This document shows positions 54,154-64,000 of a stretch of DNA of 64,000 nt, one piece after another. Positions within the stretch are counted from its first letter, which is position 1. Every line of letters begins with the position of its first letter. The notes under the pieces are model-generated. The model was given only the letters and a program-made list of their open reading frames with translations. It made no database searches and was not told where the DNA came from. The stretch lies in the NCBI RefSeq assembly GCF_014489635.1, contig NZ_CP060828.1, positions 3,758,001-3,822,000 of the forward strand. Direction: 5' to 3'. Source of the stretch: Streptomyces roseirectus (GTDB lineage Bacteria; Actinomycetota; Actinomycetes; Streptomycetales; Streptomycetaceae). The position numbers and the translations under genes were made by a program.

Positions 54154-55466
54154 CAGCGGAGGAACCCTTCGTAATTGCGCTGCTGGAGCTGGCTCTCGAT
54201 CTGCTTCACGGTCTCCAGACCGACACCCACGATGATCAGGATGCTGGTACCGCCGAACGGGAAGTTCTGGTCTGCCCCGAAACCAGCCAACGCCATCGTC
54301 GGGACGAGAGCAATCAGACCCAAGTACAGCGAGCCCGGCCAGGTGATCCGGTTGAGCACGTAGGAAAGGTACTCAGCGGTCGGTCGGCCAGCCCGGATGC
54401 CCGGGATGAAGCCACCATACTTCTTCATGTTGTCGGCAACTTCCTCGGGGTTGAAGGAAATCGCCACGTAGAAGAAGGCGAAGAACACGATCAACAGGAA
54501 GTACAGCGCGATGTGCACCCCGGCCCGGGTGTTGGCCAGGTTCTGGGTCACCCAGGTCGCCCACCCGGCCTGCGAGTTGGAGAACTGGACGATCAGCGCC
54601 GGGATGTAGAGCAGCGACGAGGCGAAGATGACGGGGATGACGCCCGCCTGGTTCACCTTGAGCGGGATGTACGTCGAGGTGCCGCCGTAGGACCGGCGCC
54701 CGATCATGCGCTTCGCGTACTGGACCGGGATACGGCGCTGGGCCTGCTCGACCAGGACGACGAGGCCGACCATGACGAGGCCGACGGCGATGACGGTGCC
54801 GAACTCGATCCAGCCGCCGGCCAGGGTGCCCTGCTTCTTGATGGCCCACAGCGCGGACGGGAAGGTCGCGGCGATCGAGATGAACATGAGGATGGACATG
54901 CCGTTGCCGATACCGCGGTCGGTGATCAGCTCACCGAGCCACATGACGAGGGCGGTACCGGCGGTCATGCAGATGACCATCACGATGGTGGTGAAGATGT
55001 CGCGGTCCGGCACGATGCTGCTGGCGACGCTGCAGCCGGAGAAGAGCGAGCCGCTGCGGGCGGTGGCGACGAGGCCGGTGCCCTGGAGGATGGCGAGCGC
55101 CACGGTCAGGTAGCGGGTGTACTGCGTGATCTTCGCGGTACCCGCCTGCCCCTCCTTCTTGAGGGCTTCCAGGCGCGGGATCACGACGGTCAGCAGCTGG
55201 AGGATGATGCTCGCCGTGATGTACGGCATGATCCCCAGCGCGAAGATCGTGATCTGCAGCAGCGCGCCGCCGCTGAACATGTTGATCAGCCCGAAGAGGC
55301 TCTGGTTGCCGGACGCCTCGTCCACGCACTGCTGGACGGACTTGTAGTCGACGCCCGGGATCGGAACGTGGGTACCGACCCGGTAGACCACGACGATACC
55401 GAGCGTGAAGAGCAGCTTCTTGCGCAGGTCGGGCGTTTTGAACGCTCGGGCGAACGCGGTGAGCAC
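54153..55466 (-). CDS. secY: Preprotein translocase subunit SecY
   Basis: 437 residues from a GTG preceded by GGAGG. Ten membrane helices; typical segments are MLTAFARAFKTPDLRKKLLFTLGIVVVYRVG (start) and GVGLETVKQIESQLQQRNYEGFLR (end). It forms the protein-conducting channel with SecE and SecG. It is preceded by a strong terminator after rplO, so a promoter within 55467-55593 is likely. Confidence 0.98.
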   Translation of the reverse strand: MLTAFARAFKTPDLRKKLLFTLGIVVVYRVGTHVPIPGVDYKSVQQCVDEASGNQSLFGLINMFSGGALLQITIFALGIMPYITASIILQLLTVVIPRLEALKKEGQAGTAKITQYTRYLTVALAILQGTGLVATARSGSLFSGCSVASSIVPDRDIFTTIVMVICMTAGTALVMWLGELITDRGIGNGMSILMFISIAATFPSALWAIKKQGTLAGGWIEFGTVIAVGLVMVGLVVLVEQAQRRIPVQYAKRMIGRRSYGGTSTYIPLKVNQAGVIPVIFASSLLYIPALIVQFSNSQAGWATWVTQNLANTRAGVHIALYFLLIVFFAFFYVAISFNPEEVADNMKKYGGFIPGIRAGRPTAEYLSYVLNRITWPGSLYLGLIALVPTMALAGFGADQNFPFGGTSILIIVGVGLETVKQIESQLQQRNYEGFLR

Positions 55467-55593
55467 GGTGCCTCCTGCGACCCCCGCGCATCTGCGTCAA
55501 GGGTGACGGTCTGAGGTTCGACGATTGGGAAGGACGGTGGTGAAAACAACAGCGCAGGCCACCTTACCGGCGACACTGCCCCCTCTGGAACGA

Positions 55594-55633
55594 CCGACCG
55601 GGGATACCCCTTTTGTGGGGTATCCCCGGTCGG
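55594..55633 (-). terminator. Perfect 17-bp hairpin after rplO
   Basis: CCGACCGGGGATACCCC (55594-55610) pairs exactly with GGGGTATCCCCGGTCGG (55617-55633) around a 6-base loop, 32 bases past the rplO stop. It splits the spc operon before secY. Confidence 0.88.
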
Positions 55634-55665
55634 GATCGCTCATGTCATCGAGACGCCTGACGTAC

Positions 55666-56121
55666 TCAGACGAGCTCGGTGACCGTGCCGCCGGCGGCGG
55701 TGATCTTCTCCTTGGCGGAGCCGGAGACGGCGTCGACCGTCACCTGCAGCGCCACGGAGATCTCACCCTGGCCGAGGACCTTGACGAGGCTGTTCTTACG
55801 AACGGCACCCTTGGCCACCAGACCCTCGACGGTGACCTCGCCACCCTCGGGGTAGAGCGCGGCCAGCTTGTCGAGGTTCACGACCTGGAACTCGGTCTTG
55901 AACGGGTTCTTGAAGCCCTTGAGCTTCGGGAGACGCATGTGGAGGGGCATCTGGCCACCCTCGAAGCGCTCCGGAACCTGGTAACGGGCCTTGGTGCCCT
56001 TGGTGCCACGACCGGCCGTCTTACCCTTCGACGCCTCACCACGACCGACACGGGTCTTCGCGGTCTTGGCGCCGGGGGCCGGACGGAGGTTGTGGATCTT
56101 GAGCGGGCTGTTCTCCGCCAT
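55666..56121 (-). CDS. rplO: 50S ribosomal protein L15
   Basis: 151 residues. The N-terminal basic segment ([37 protein letters not shown]) inserts into 23S rRNA, with the globular C-terminal domain after it. Two bases after rpmD; last gene before the hairpin that precedes secY. Confidence 0.99.
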   Translation of the reverse strand: MAENSPLKIHNLRPAPGAKTAKTRVGRGEASKGKTAGRGTKGTKARYQVPERFEGGQMPLHMRLPKLKGFKNPFKTEFQVVNLDKLAALYPEGGEVTVEGLVAKGAVRKNSLVKVLGQGEISVALQVTVDAVSGSAKEKITAAGGTVTELV

Positions 56122-56123
56122 GA

Positions 56124-56306
56124 TCAGTCGACCTCCTCGACCGTCACGAGGTGGCGGACGGTGTGCACCATTCCGCGGAACTCGGGGCGGTCCTCCTTGA
56201 CGACCACGTCGTTCAGGCGCTTGAGCCCGAGCGAACGCAGGGTGTCACGGTGGTTCTGCTTGCTGCCGATGTAGGACTTCGTCTGCGTGATCTTGAGGCG
56301 GGCCAT
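56124..56306 (-). CDS. rpmD: 50S ribosomal protein L30
   Basis: 60 residues ([33 protein letters not shown]...). The ATG shares one base with the rpsE stop (TGATG), so translation is coupled. Confidence 0.99.
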   Translation of the reverse strand: MARLKITQTKSYIGSKQNHRDTLRSLGLKRLNDVVVKEDRPEFRGMVHTVRHLVTVEEVD

Positions 56307-56911
56307 CAGACACCCGCTCCCGCACGCGCCCGCAGCAGAGCCGCGGGGGCGACGTCCTCCAGGGGGAGGCCACGGCGAGCCGCGATCTCCTCCGGGCGCT
56401 GGAGACCCTTCAGGGCCTCCACCGTCGCGTGGACGATGTTGATCGCGTTGTCGGAGCCGAGCGACTTCGACAGCACGTCGTGGATACCGGCGCACTCCAG
56501 GACGGCGCGCACCGGGCCACCGGCGATAACACCGGTACCGGGGGAAGCCGGCTTCAGGAGAACGACGCCGGCCGCCTTCTCACCCTGGATCGGGTGCGGG
56601 ATGGTGCCCTGGATACGGGGGACCTTGAAGAAGTGCTTCTTGGCCTCCTCAACACCCTTGGCGATGGCGGCCGGCACCTCCTTGGCCTTGCCGTAACCGA
56701 CACCCACGGTGCCGTCACCGTCGCCCACCACGACCAGCGCGGTGAAGCTGAAGCGACGACCACCCTTGACAACCTTGGCGACACGGTTGATCGCGACGAC
56801 GCGCTCTACGTACGCGGTCTTCTCGGCGGCAGCAGCGCCGCCGTCACGGCCCTTCCGGTCCCGCCGCTCGCCGCCACCGGCACCGCCACCGCGGCGCTGG
56901 GGTCCAGCCAT
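56306..56911 (-). CDS. rpsE: 30S ribosomal protein S5
   Basis: 201 residues. A Gly/Arg-rich N-terminal stretch ([20 protein letters not shown]) typical of actinobacteria precedes the double-stranded RNA-binding and S5 domains ([38 protein letters not shown]). It affects decoding fidelity. Confidence 0.99.
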   Translation of the reverse strand: MAGPQRRGGGAGGGERRDRKGRDGGAAAAEKTAYVERVVAINRVAKVVKGGRRFSFTALVVVGDGDGTVGVGYGKAKEVPAAIAKGVEEAKKHFFKVPRIQGTIPHPIQGEKAAGVVLLKPASPGTGVIAGGPVRAVLECAGIHDVLSKSLGSDNAINIVHATVEALKGLQRPEEIAARRGLPLEDVAPAALLRARAGAGV

Positions 56912-56947
56912 TGGATTACCTCTCTCTTTCCGCTAGCTACGAGCGGC

Positions 56948-57331
56948 TCAGAACTTGAGCCCGGCTTCGCGGGCGGCGTCCGCCAGGGCGGCGATGCGCC
57001 CGGCGTACTGGTTGCCACCACGGTCGAACACCACGGCCTCGACACCGGCGGCCTTGGCACGCTCGGCGACCAGGGCCCCGACCTGCTTGGCCTGCGCGGA
57101 CTTGTCGCCCTCGCCACCGCGGATCGAGGTGTCCAGGGTGGACGCCGACGCAAGGGTGTGACCCTTGAGGTCGTCGATCACCTGGGCCACGATGTGGCGG
57201 TTGGAGCGGGTAACGACCAGACGGGGACGCTCTTCCGTACCGTTGATCCGCTTGCGGATGCGCAGGTGACGGCGCTTGATCGCGGCGCGCTTGTAGGCGT
57301 CGCCCTTCAGGATCTTCTGTCCGTATGCCAT
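56948..57331 (-). CDS. rplR: 50S ribosomal protein L18
   Basis: 127 residues. [35 protein letters not shown] and the end [26 protein letters not shown] are typical; it carries 5S rRNA to the 50S subunit. Three bases after rplF. Confidence 0.99.
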   Translation of the reverse strand: MAYGQKILKGDAYKRAAIKRRHLRIRKRINGTEERPRLVVTRSNRHIVAQVIDDLKGHTLASASTLDTSIRGGEGDKSAQAKQVGALVAERAKAAGVEAVVFDRGGNQYAGRIAALADAAREAGLKF

Positions 57332-57334
57332 GGC

Positions 57335-57874
57335 TTACTTACCCGCCTTTCCGACCTTGCGGCGGATGACTTCGCCCTCGTACTTGACGCCCTTGGCCTT
57401 GTACGGGTCGGGCTTGCGCAGCTTGCGGATGTTGGCCGCAACCTCGCCGACCTTCTGCTTGTCGATGCCCTCGACCTGGAACCGGGTCGGGTTCTCCACC
57501 TTGAAGGTGATGCCCTCGGGGGCCTCGACCACGATCGGGTGGCTGTAACCGAGAGCGAACTCCAGGTTGGCGCCCTTGGCGGCGACACGGTAACCGACAC
57601 CGCTGATTTCGAGCTTCTTCACGTAACCCTGGGTCACGCCGGTGATCATGTTCGCCACCAGCGTGCGGGACAGGCCGTGCAGGGCCTTGCTCTGACGCTC
57701 GTCGTTGGGGCGGGTGACGTTGAGAACGCCGTCCTCACCCTTGGCGATGTCGATCGGAGCAGCGACGGTGTGGGTCAGCTCGCCCTTGGGGCCCTTGACC
57801 TTCACCGTGCGGCCGTCGATGGTGACGTCCACGCCGGCGGGAACCGCGATGGGGAGCTTGCCGATTCGCGACAT
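57335..57874 (-). CDS. rplF: 50S ribosomal protein L6
   Basis: 179 residues, [21 protein letters not shown], with the C-terminal motif [27 protein letters not shown]. Two L6 repeats; it lies near the factor-binding site. 24 bases after rpsH. Confidence 0.99.
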   Translation of the reverse strand: MSRIGKLPIAVPAGVDVTIDGRTVKVKGPKGELTHTVAAPIDIAKGEDGVLNVTRPNDERQSKALHGLSRTLVANMITGVTQGYVKKLEISGVGYRVAAKGANLEFALGYSHPIVVEAPEGITFKVENPTRFQVEGIDKQKVGEVAANIRKLRKPDPYKAKGVKYEGEVIRRKVGKAGK

Positions 57875-57898
57875 AGCTGTTTCCTCCGTTCCCTTCTG

Positions 57899-58297
57899 CT
57901 ACCAGACGTAGGCGAGGACTTCCCCACCCACGCCCTTCTTGCCGGCCTGCTTGTCGGTGAGGAGCCCGTGCGACGTGGAGATGATCGCCACGCCGAGGCC
58001 GCCCAGCACCTTCGGCAGGGAGGTGGACTTCGCGTACACCCGGAGACCGGGCTTGGAGATCCGCTTGATGCCCGCGATGGAGCGCTCACGGTTCGGGCCG
58101 AACTTCAGCTCGAGGGTGAGGTTCTTGCCGACCTCGGCGTCCTCGACCTTCCAGCCCGTGATGAAGCCCTCCTGCTGGAGGATCTCCGCGATGTGCGACT
58201 TGATCTTGGACGCCGGCATCGTCACGGAATCGTGGTACGCCGAGTTCGCGTTCCGCAGACGCGTCAGCATGTCTGCGATCGGATCAGTCATGGTCAT
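57899..58297 (-). CDS. rpsH: 30S ribosomal protein S8
   Basis: 132 residues from the ATG at 58297 ([25 protein letters not shown]), the normal start; the frame is open upstream to 58342. [26 protein letters not shown] is the RNA-binding end. It follows rpsN after 214 bases that can form a hairpin. Confidence 0.99.
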   Translation of the reverse strand: MTMTDPIADMLTRLRNANSAYHDSVTMPASKIKSHIAEILQQEGFITGWKVEDAEVGKNLTLELKFGPNRERSIAGIKRISKPGLRVYAKSTSLPKVLGGLGVAIISTSHGLLTDKQAGKKGVGGEVLAYVW

Positions 58298-58414
58298 GAA
58301 TTGGCCTTCGGCCTCTCTCGCCGTGGTTTCCGGTTGCGCCATCCCTCTCCCCGATCCGAGACGGGGCGGGTGCGGCGCGGTGGACCTACGGCGTAGTAAG
58401 TCGTACGGGCGACC

Positions 58415-58465
58415 GTCAGGCGCCCAACCCTCCCAGCCTACGCCATGAAGGGGAGGGCGCCTGAC
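58415..58465 (-). terminator. Hairpin in the rpsN-rpsH gap
   Basis: GTCAGGCGCCC (58415-58425) pairs exactly with GGGCGCCTGAC (58455-58465) around a 29-base loop. Placed mid-gap inside the spc operon, it is more likely an attenuator or processing site than a full stop. Confidence 0.5.
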
Positions 58466-58511
58466 ACGCCCAGTGCTTACCGAGAGCTTCGGGAATCCCT
58501 AAAAGGCGGGA

Positions 58512-58697
58512 TTACCAGGAGCTCTTGGTCACGCCCGGCAGCTCGCCACGGTGAGCCATCTCACGAAGGCACACGCGGCACAGGCCGAACTTGCGGTAGA
58601 CGGAGTGCGGACGGCCGCAGCGCTGGCAGCGGGTGTACGCGCGCACACCGAACTTGGGCTTGCGAGCAGCCTTAGCGATCAGAGCCTTCTTCGCCAT
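58512..58697 (-). CDS. rpsN: 30S ribosomal protein S14 type Z
   Basis: 61 residues. Four zinc cysteines in CQRCGRP and CRVCLRE make this the zinc-containing C+ form. [21 protein letters not shown] is the usual start. Streptomyces typically also encode a longer zinc-free paralogue elsewhere. Confidence 0.98.
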   Translation of the reverse strand: MAKKALIAKAARKPKFGVRAYTRCQRCGRPHSVYRKFGLCRVCLREMAHRGELPGVTKSSW

Positions 58698-58702
58698 CTC
58701 GC

Positions 58703-59260
58703 TCACGCCTCCTTGAACGGGAAGCCGAGGTGACGAAGGAGCGCGCGGCCCTCAGCGTCGTTGGTCGCCGTGGTGACCACGGTGATGTCCATACCCCGGA
58801 CGCGGTCGATCTTGTCCTGGTCGATCTCGTGGAACATGACCTGCTCCGTGAGACCGAAGGTGTAGTTGCCACGGCCGTCGAACTGCTTGGGGGACAGACC
58901 ACGGAAGTCGCGGATGCGCGGGAGCGCGAGCGACAGGGTGCGGTCCAGGAACTCCCACATGCGGTCGCCACGGAGCGTGACGTGGGCACCGATCGGCTGG
59001 CCCTCACGCAGCTTGAACTGCGCGATGGACTTACGGGCCTTGGTGACCTGCGGCTTCTGGCCGGTGATCGTGGAGAGGTCGCGGATGGCGCCCTCGATCA
59101 GCTTGGAGTCGCGGGCGGCGTCGCCCACACCCATGTTGACCACGATCTTGACGAGGCCGGGGATCTGCATGACGTTCTCGTACTTGAACTCGTCCTGCAG
59201 CTTGCCCGCGATCTCCTCGCGGTACTTCGTCTTGAGACGCGGAGTCGTGGTGGTAGCCAT
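58703..59260 (-). CDS. rplE: 50S ribosomal protein L5
   Basis: 185 residues. [32 protein letters not shown] and [23 protein letters not shown] are typical; it binds 5S rRNA and contacts P-site tRNA. The ATG overlaps the rplX stop (TGATG). Confidence 0.99.
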   Translation of the reverse strand: MATTTTPRLKTKYREEIAGKLQDEFKYENVMQIPGLVKIVVNMGVGDAARDSKLIEGAIRDLSTITGQKPQVTKARKSIAQFKLREGQPIGAHVTLRGDRMWEFLDRTLSLALPRIRDFRGLSPKQFDGRGNYTFGLTEQVMFHEIDQDKIDRVRGMDITVVTTATNDAEGRALLRHLGFPFKEA

Positions 59261-59583
59261 CAGATGTCCTCACCCGTCCGCTTGGCAACGCGGATCTTGT
59301 TGCCCTCGTCGTCGAAGCGGTAACCGACACGCGTGACGACCTTCTTGCCGTCCTTCTCCACGACCAGCTGGACGTTGGAGACGTGGATCGGGGCCTCGGT
59401 CGTGACGATGCCGCCGGCCTGGGAACCGCTGGCGGTCGGGCCGGCCTTGGTGTGCTTCTTGACCCGGTTGACACCCTCGACCAGGACACGGTCCTCGCGG
59501 GGGAAGGCCGCGATGACCTTGCCCTGCTTGCCCTTGTCCTTACCGGTGATGACCTGGACCAGGTCGCCCTTCTTGATCTTCAT
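59260..59583 (-). CDS. rplX: 50S ribosomal protein L24
   Basis: 107 residues, [28 protein letters not shown], a KOW domain protein that initiates 50S assembly and lies near the exit tunnel. Two bases after rplN. Confidence 0.99.
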   Translation of the reverse strand: MKIKKGDLVQVITGKDKGKQGKVIAAFPREDRVLVEGVNRVKKHTKAGPTASGSQAGGIVTTEAPIHVSNVQLVVEKDGKKVVTRVGYRFDDEGNKIRVAKRTGEDI

Positions 59584-59585
59584 GC

Positions 59586-59954
59586 TTACAGCACCTCCGG
59601 CGCGAGCGAGATGATCTTCATGAACTTCTTCTCGCGCAGCTCACGGCCGACGGGGCCGAAGATACGGGTGCCGCGAGGGTCGCCGTCGTTCTTCAGAATG
59701 ACGGCGGCGTTCTCGTCGAAGCGGATGTACGAGCCGTCCGGACGACGACGCTCCTTGACGGTGCGCACGACGACCGCCTTGACGACGTCGCCCTTCTTCA
59801 CGTTGCCGCCCGGGATCGCGTCCTTGACGGTGGCAACGATGACGTCACCGATGCCCGCGTAGCGGCGACCGGAGCCACCGAGCACACGGATGCAAAGAAT
59901 TTCCTTCGCACCCGTGTTGTCGGCGACGCGCAGTCGCGACTCCTGCTGGATCAC
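59586..59954 (-). CDS. rplN: 50S ribosomal protein L14
   Basis: 122 residues, [27 protein letters not shown], ending [20 protein letters not shown]. It forms part of the subunit interface. The 105-base gap before it holds two hairpins. Confidence 0.99.
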   Translation of the reverse strand: MIQQESRLRVADNTGAKEILCIRVLGGSGRRYAGIGDVIVATVKDAIPGGNVKKGDVVKAVVVRTVKERRRPDGSYIRFDENAAVILKNDGDPRGTRIFGPVGRELREKKFMKIISLAPEVL

Positions 59955-59982
59955 GTCTATCTCCTGTGTGTCTGCCGGTTCC

Positions 59983-60053
59983 CGGCAGGGGTCCCAGGAA
60001 GGGAACCCCTGCCGAGCCTGGCGGAACTGTCCTGCGAGGGATGCCCCGCAGGA
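59983..60053 (-). terminator. Two hairpins in the rpsQ-rplN gap
   Basis: CGGCAGGGGT (59983-59992) pairs with ACCCCTGCCG (60005-60014), and TCCTGCG (60030-60036) with CGCAGGA (60047-60053). They sit at the S10/spc operon boundary and fit termination or attenuation between rpsQ and rplN. Confidence 0.65.
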
Positions 60054-60059
60054 GGGTGC

Positions 60060-60347
60060 TTACTTGGCCTTTTCGAGGATCTCGACGACGCGCCAGCGCT
60101 TCGTCGCGGACAGCGGCCGGGTCTCCATGAGGAGGACACGGTCGCCGACGCCAGCGGCGTTCTGCTCGTCGTGGGCCTTGAGCTTGTTGGTACGGCGGAT
60201 GACCTTGCCGTACAGCGCGTGCTTGACGCGGTCCTCGACGGCGACGACGACGGTCTTGTCCATCTTGTCGCTGACGACGAGACCCTCACGGGTCTTGCGG
60301 AAGCCGCGGGCCTCTGCAGTCTGCTCAGTCACGTTGCTCTCACTCAT
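60060..60347 (-). CDS. rpsQ: 30S ribosomal protein S17
   Basis: 95 residues. [35 protein letters not shown] is the OB-fold start; it binds 16S rRNA early. The ATG shares a base with the rpmC stop (TGATG). Probably the last gene of the S10 operon. Confidence 0.99.
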   Translation of the reverse strand: MSESNVTEQTAEARGFRKTREGLVVSDKMDKTVVVAVEDRVKHALYGKVIRRTNKLKAHDEQNAAGVGDRVLLMETRPLSATKRWRVVEILEKAK

Positions 60348-60571
60348 CAGGCGCTCTCCACCGTCTCGATGCCCAGCTCGCGCTCACGCATCAGGGTGTA
60401 GATCCGCGCGATGTCCTTACGGACGGCCTTGAGCCGACCGTGGTTTTCGAGCTGACCCGTGGCCGCCTGGAAGCGGAGGTTGAACAGCTCTTCCTTGGCC
60501 TCGCGGAGCTTCGCGAGAAGCTCCTCGTTGCCCAGCTCGCGCAGCTCGGACGCCTTGGTACCGGCCGACAT
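60347..60571 (-). CDS. rpmC: 50S ribosomal protein L29
   Basis: 74 residues from the ATG at 60571 ([35 protein letters not shown]), with a GTG one codon upstream. Two helices near the exit tunnel. It overlaps the rplP stop by one base. Confidence 0.99.
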   Translation of the reverse strand: MSAGTKASELRELGNEELLAKLREAKEELFNLRFQAATGQLENHGRLKAVRKDIARIYTLMRERELGIETVESA

Positions 60572-60990
60572 CACGCTTCACCTGCCTCGCGCTTGACGAT
60601 CCGGCACTTCATCGGCAGCTTGTGGGCTGCGCGAGTCAGGGCCTCACGGGCGATCTTCTCGTTGGGGTACGACAGCTCGAACATCACGCGTCCGGGCTTG
60701 ACGTTGGCGATCCACCACTCCGGGGAACCCTTACCGGAACCCATGCGGGTCTCGGCGGGCTTCTTGGTGAGGGGACGGTCCGGGTAGATGTTGATCCAGA
60801 CCTTGCCGCCACGCTTGATGTGACGCGTCATGGCGATACGAGCGGCCTCGATCTGACGGTTCGTCACGTACGCCGGGGTGAGGGCCTGGATGCCGTACTC
60901 GCCGAACGACACCTGCGTGCCGCCCTTGGCAGCGCCGTCCCGCTTGGGGTGGTGCTGCTTGCGGTGCTTGACCCTACGGGGGATCAGCAT
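60571..60990 (-). CDS. rplP: 50S ribosomal protein L16
   Basis: 139 residues, [24 protein letters not shown], with [26 protein letters not shown], the loop next to the A-site tRNA and a 50S maturation factor. Five bases after rpsC. Confidence 0.99.
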   Translation of the reverse strand: MLIPRRVKHRKQHHPKRDGAAKGGTQVSFGEYGIQALTPAYVTNRQIEAARIAMTRHIKRGGKVWINIYPDRPLTKKPAETRMGSGKGSPEWWIANVKPGRVMFELSYPNEKIAREALTRAAHKLPMKCRIVKREAGEA

Positions 60991-60995
60991 GTCGG

Positions 60996-61820
60996 TCAGG
61001 CCTCCGTTCCGGTGCTCTCGGCCGGAGCGGCGGCGGGCGCCTCGGCCACGGGGGCCTCGGAACCGGCAGCCTGCTGCGGCTTGCGACCGCGCCGCTCGCC
61101 ACCGCGGCCACCACGGGCCGGGCGGTCGTTCGCGCCACCGCGAGCCGGGCGGTTGCCCGCGCGGGCGGCGGCGTTCTCGGCACGGACCTCGGCGATGTTC
61201 TTGACGTCGCCCTTGTAGATCCAGACCTTCACGCCGATGCGGCCGAAGGTCGTCTTGGCCTCGAAGAAGCCGTAGTCCACGTTCGCGCGGAGCGTGTGCA
61301 GGGGCACACGGCCCTCGCGGTAGAACTCCGAGCGGGACATCTCGGCGCCGCCGAGACGGCCGCCGCACTGGATCTTGATGCCCTTGGCGCCGGCCTTCAT
61401 CGCGGACTGCATGCTCTTGCGCATGGCGCGACGGAAGGAGACGCGGGAGGACAGCTGCTCGGCGACGGCCTGGGCCACCAGCTGAGCGTCCGTCTCCGGG
61501 TTCTTGACCTCGAGGATGTTCAGCTGGACCTGCTTGCCGGTCAGCTTCTCCAGGTCACCGCGGATACGGTCGGCCTCGGCGCCGCGGCGGCCGATGACGA
61601 TACCGGGACGGGCGGTGTGGATGTCCACGCGGACGCGGTCACGGGTGCGCTCGATCTCGACCTTGGAGATGCCGGCGCGCTCCATGCCGGACGTCATCAT
61701 CCGACGGATGGCGACGTCTTCCTTGACGTAGTCCTTGTAGAGCTTGTCGGCGTACCAGCGGGACTTGAAGTCCGTGGTGACACCGAGCCGGAACCCGTGC
61801 GGGTTAACCTTCTGGCCCAT
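60996..61820 (-). CDS. rpsC: 30S ribosomal protein S3
   Basis: 274 residues from the ATG at 61820 ([26 protein letters not shown]). KH domain around [23 protein letters not shown]; it helps the ribosome unwind mRNA. The C-terminus is extended by about 55 residues rich in Arg/Gly then Ala/Glu/Pro, usual in Streptomyces. The start overlaps the rplV stop (TAATG). Confidence 0.99.
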   Translation of the reverse strand: MGQKVNPHGFRLGVTTDFKSRWYADKLYKDYVKEDVAIRRMMTSGMERAGISKVEIERTRDRVRVDIHTARPGIVIGRRGAEADRIRGDLEKLTGKQVQLNILEVKNPETDAQLVAQAVAEQLSSRVSFRRAMRKSMQSAMKAGAKGIKIQCGGRLGGAEMSRSEFYREGRVPLHTLRANVDYGFFEAKTTFGRIGVKVWIYKGDVKNIAEVRAENAAARAGNRPARGGANDRPARGGRGGERRGRKPQQAAGSEAPVAEAPAAAPAESTGTEA

Positions 61821-62167
61821 TACCGGGTTCCTTCCTTGCTGCTGACGACCACGGTGATGTGGCTGGTCCGCTTGCGGATCCGGTGGGCACGACCCTGACC
61901 GCACGGCCTGAACCGCTTCAGCGTCGGGCCCTCGTCGACGTACGCCTCGCTGATGAACAGCAGGGAGGCGTCCGTGTGGTCGTAGTTGTGAGCGGCGTTG
62001 GCGATGGCGCTGTCCAGCACCTTGCCGACGGGCTCGGAAGCGGCCTGCGGGGCGAATCGCAGGACCGCCTGAGCCTCCGTGGCGTCCATGCCACGGATAA
62101 GGTCCACCACGCGGCGGGCCTTCATGGGCGTGACGCGGATGTACCGCGCCTGGGCCCTGGCTTCCAT
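61820..62167 (-). CDS. rplV: 50S ribosomal protein L22
   Basis: 115 residues. The long beta hairpin ([32 protein letters not shown]) lines the exit tunnel and is where macrolide-resistance changes arise in other species; none is evident here. 43 bases after rpsS. Confidence 0.99.
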   Translation of the reverse strand: MEARAQARYIRVTPMKARRVVDLIRGMDATEAQAVLRFAPQAASEPVGKVLDSAIANAAHNYDHTDASLLFISEAYVDEGPTLKRFRPCGQGRAHRIRKRTSHITVVVSSKEGTR

Positions 62168-62210
62168 GGTTGTCCCTCTCAGTTACTTACGTGTCTGATG
62201 CGATCCGCGC

Positions 62211-62492
62211 TTAGCGGCGCTTCGACTTCCGGTCGTCCTTGACGTGACCCCGGAAGGTGCGCGTCGGCGAGAACTCGCCGAGCTTGTGGCCGACCATCGA
62301 CTCGGTGACGAACACCGGGATGTGGGTCTTGCCGTTGTGCACCGCGATCGTGTGGCCCAGCATGCTGGGGACGATCATCGAGCGACGGGACCAGGTCTTG
62401 ATGACGTTCTTGGAACCGGCTTCGTTCTGGGCGTCCACCTTCTTGATCAGGTGGTCGTCGACGAAGGGCCCCTTCTTGAGACTGCGCGGCAT
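62211..62492 (-). CDS. rpsS: 30S ribosomal protein S19
   Basis: 93 residues, [20 protein letters not shown], ending [16 protein letters not shown]. It sits in the 30S head near the A-site finger. 12 bases after rplB. Confidence 0.99.
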   Translation of the reverse strand: MPRSLKKGPFVDDHLIKKVDAQNEAGSKNVIKTWSRRSMIVPSMLGHTIAVHNGKTHIPVFVTESMVGHKLGEFSPTRTFRGHVKDDRKSKRR

Positions 62493-62504
62493 CTAAACCC
62501 GCTC

Positions 62505-63341
62505 CTAGCGCTTCTTGTTCGTCTTGCGGCGGCGGACGATGTACTTGTTCGACGCCTTCTTGGGCGAACGAGTACGACCTTCCTTCTGACCCCACGGGCT
62601 GACCGGGTGGCGACCACCGGAGGTCTTGCCCTCACCACCACCGTGCGGGTGGTCGACCGGGTTCATCGCCACACCACGCACGGTCGGGCGGACGCCCAAC
62701 CAGCGCTTACGGCCGGCCTTGCCCCAGTTGATGTTCGACTGCTCGGCGTTGCCGACCTCGCCGACCGTGGCGCGGCAGCGCTGGTCGACCAGGCGGATCT
62801 CCCCGGACGGCATGCGCAGGTGGGCCATCGAGCCCTCCTTCGCGAGCAGCTGCACGGAGGCACCGGCGGAGCGGGCGAACTTGGCGCCGCCACCGGGACG
62901 GAGCTCGATCGCGTGGATCGTGGTACCGACCGGGATGTTGCGCAGCGCCAGGTTGTTGCCCGGCTTGATGTCGGCCCCGGGACCGTTCTCGACGCGGTCA
63001 CCCTGCTGCAGGTTGCGCGGGGCGAGGATGTAGCGCTTCTCGCCGTCCGCGTAGTGCAGCAGCGCGATGCGCGCGGTGCGGTTGGGGTCGTACTCGATGT
63101 GCGCGACCTTCGCCGGCACGCCGTCCTTGTCGTGGCGACGGAAGTCGATCACGCGGTAGGCGCGCTTGTGGCCGCCACCCTGGTGACGGACGGTCACACG
63201 CCCGGAGTTGTTACGACCGCCCTTGCTGTGCAGGGGGCGGACCAGCGACTTCTCCGGCGTGGACCGCGTGACCTCGACGAAGTCGGCGACGCTCGAGCCA
63301 CGACGGCCCGGCGTAGTCGGCTTGTACTTGCGGATTCCCAT
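62505..63341 (-). CDS. rplB: 50S ribosomal protein L2
   Basis: 278 residues, [21 protein letters not shown]. The C-terminal [26 protein letters not shown] with the conserved His supports peptidyl transfer and subunit joining. Full length, 40 bases after rplW. Confidence 0.99.
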   Translation of the reverse strand: MGIRKYKPTTPGRRGSSVADFVEVTRSTPEKSLVRPLHSKGGRNNSGRVTVRHQGGGHKRAYRVIDFRRHDKDGVPAKVAHIEYDPNRTARIALLHYADGEKRYILAPRNLQQGDRVENGPGADIKPGNNLALRNIPVGTTIHAIELRPGGGAKFARSAGASVQLLAKEGSMAHLRMPSGEIRLVDQRCRATVGEVGNAEQSNINWGKAGRKRWLGVRPTVRGVAMNPVDHPHGGGEGKTSGGRHPVSPWGQKEGRTRSPKKASNKYIVRRRKTNKKR

Positions 63342-63381
63342 TTCTCAGTCCTCGTCCGATATCGGACGATCCGGACCGCCG

Positions 63382-63801
63382 TCAGGCGGTCGGACCGCCG
63401 AAGATGTCGATACGGTCGCCCTCGGCAAGAGTCACGATCGCGCGCTTGCTGTCGGCACGCTTGCCGAAGCCCGTGCGGGTCCGCTTGCGCTTGCCCTGAC
63501 GGTTGATCGTGTTGACGCCGGTGACCTTGACCGAGAAGACCGCCTGGACGGCCTGCTTGATCTGGGTCTTGTTGGCGCCCGGGTCCACGACGAACGTGTA
63601 CTTGTTCTCGTCGAGGAGCGCGTAGCTCTTCTCCGACACGACCGGCTTCAGCAGGATGTCACGGGGGTCCGTGTACGACTTGCTGAGCGGGGTGACGACG
63701 GTGTTCTTGCCCTCGGTGGCGTGGCGCTTCGCCTTGGCGACGCGCGCGGCCTTGGCGGCCTTGGCAGCCTTCGCGGCGATGGAGGGGTGACGGATGGCCA
63801 T
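63382..63801 (-). CDS. rplW: 50S ribosomal protein L23
   Basis: 139 residues. An Ala/Lys-rich N-terminal extension of about 45 residues ([20 protein letters not shown]) precedes the L23 core ([43 protein letters not shown]), which docks trigger factor and SRP at the tunnel exit. The start shares a base with the rplD stop (TGATG). Confidence 0.98.
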   Translation of the reverse strand: MAIRHPSIAAKAAKAAKAARVAKAKRHATEGKNTVVTPLSKSYTDPRDILLKPVVSEKSYALLDENKYTFVVDPGANKTQIKQAVQAVFSVKVTGVNTINRQGKRKRTRTGFGKRADSKRAIVTLAEGDRIDIFGGPTA

Positions 63802-64000
63802 CAGACCTCAGTCCCTTCGATGTCGTTGGCCTTCGGGCCGGCGACGAAGGACTCCAGCGCGGCCTGGGTGAAGACCACGTCGTCAGAGACGATCACGTCG
63901 TACGTGTTCAGCTGGCCCGGCTCCAGGATGTGGACCTGGGGCAGGTTGCGGGCGGACAGCCACGCGGCCTCGTCGGCGCGCTCGACGACCAGGAGCAGGT
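63801..64000 (-). CDS. rplD: 50S ribosomal protein L4, C-terminal part only
   Basis: The last 65 codons of L4, cut by the right window edge: [20 protein letters not shown], then [23 protein letters not shown] and the end ANDIEGTEV. It lies in the S10 operon upstream of rplW, with coupled stop/start. Confidence 0.95.
   Translation of the reverse strand, partial: LLLVVERADEAAWLSARNLPQVHILEPGQLNTYDVIVSDDVVFTQAALESFVAGPKANDIEGTEV

Noticed and set aside
45641..64000. Long + strand frames over the ribosomal operons
   Set aside because: All are antisense to ribosomal proteins whose identity is certain.

Overview
The window is high-GC actinobacterial DNA and almost certainly comes from a Streptomyces chromosome. 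The grounds are strong G/C bias at third codon positions, many GTG starts, a groES-groEL1 operon with HrcA-type CIRCE operators, an ECF42 sigma factor with its DGPF partner, LAxTG (class E sortase) surface proteins, and the conserved run glmS - glmM - rpsI/rplM - truA - alpha/spc/S10 ribosomal operons. The genus call rests on recalled gene order and protein sequence. I ran no search.

Layout. 1-2391: end of a LysR regulator, a divergent MOSC protein and a short-chain dehydrogenase. 2392-3123: a gene-poor, repeat-rich gap. 3176-5222: groL and groES with a promoter, two CIRCE boxes and a terminator. 5438-7194: two translationally coupled polysaccharide-deacetylase lipoproteins. 7309-8469: a THUMP-like methyltransferase. 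8420-11794: a large membrane-anchored NACHT ATPase with a helical-repeat C-terminus. 11895-13560: ECF42 sigma factor and DGPF protein behind a recognisable ECF42-type promoter. 13680-14684: LytR-CpsA-Psr protein. 14836-19807: a xylan/glucan module (GH10-CBM2 xylanase, LacI regulator, GH3 glycosidase) with candidate operators. The 8.4-19.8 kb stretch looks like the accessory part of the window.

20-27.6 kb is housekeeping: the t6A tRNA-modification genes tsaD, tsaB and tsaE with rimI, then an alpha/beta hydrolase, alr, an L,D-transpeptidase and acpS. It also holds a small membrane protein that looks like a catalytically dead L,D-transpeptidase. 27.7-34.3 kb holds less familiar material: a helical protein coupled to a membrane-tethered M16 peptidase on the + strand, facing a three-gene - strand operon (unknown protein, MoxR-type AAA ATPase, VWA-like metallopeptidase). 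34.5-37.9 kb: NAD(P)HX repair enzyme and glmS. 37.99-41.73 kb: three tandem paralogous LAxTG cell-wall proteins. 41.9-45.5 kb: coaA, a DUF389 membrane protein, a cluster of dispersed repeats and glmM. 45.6-64.0 kb: ribosomal proteins with rpoA, secY, adk, map, infA and truA, nearly all on the - strand, ending inside rplD.

The genes best worth follow-up are the NACHT-HEAT protein, the MoxR/VWA/unknown operon, the 15-bp inverted repeat around the start codon of the L,D-transpeptidase, the LAxTG triplet, and an 83-codon secreted-type gene inside the spc region. No tRNA, rRNA, CRISPR array, insertion sequence or prophage was seen.
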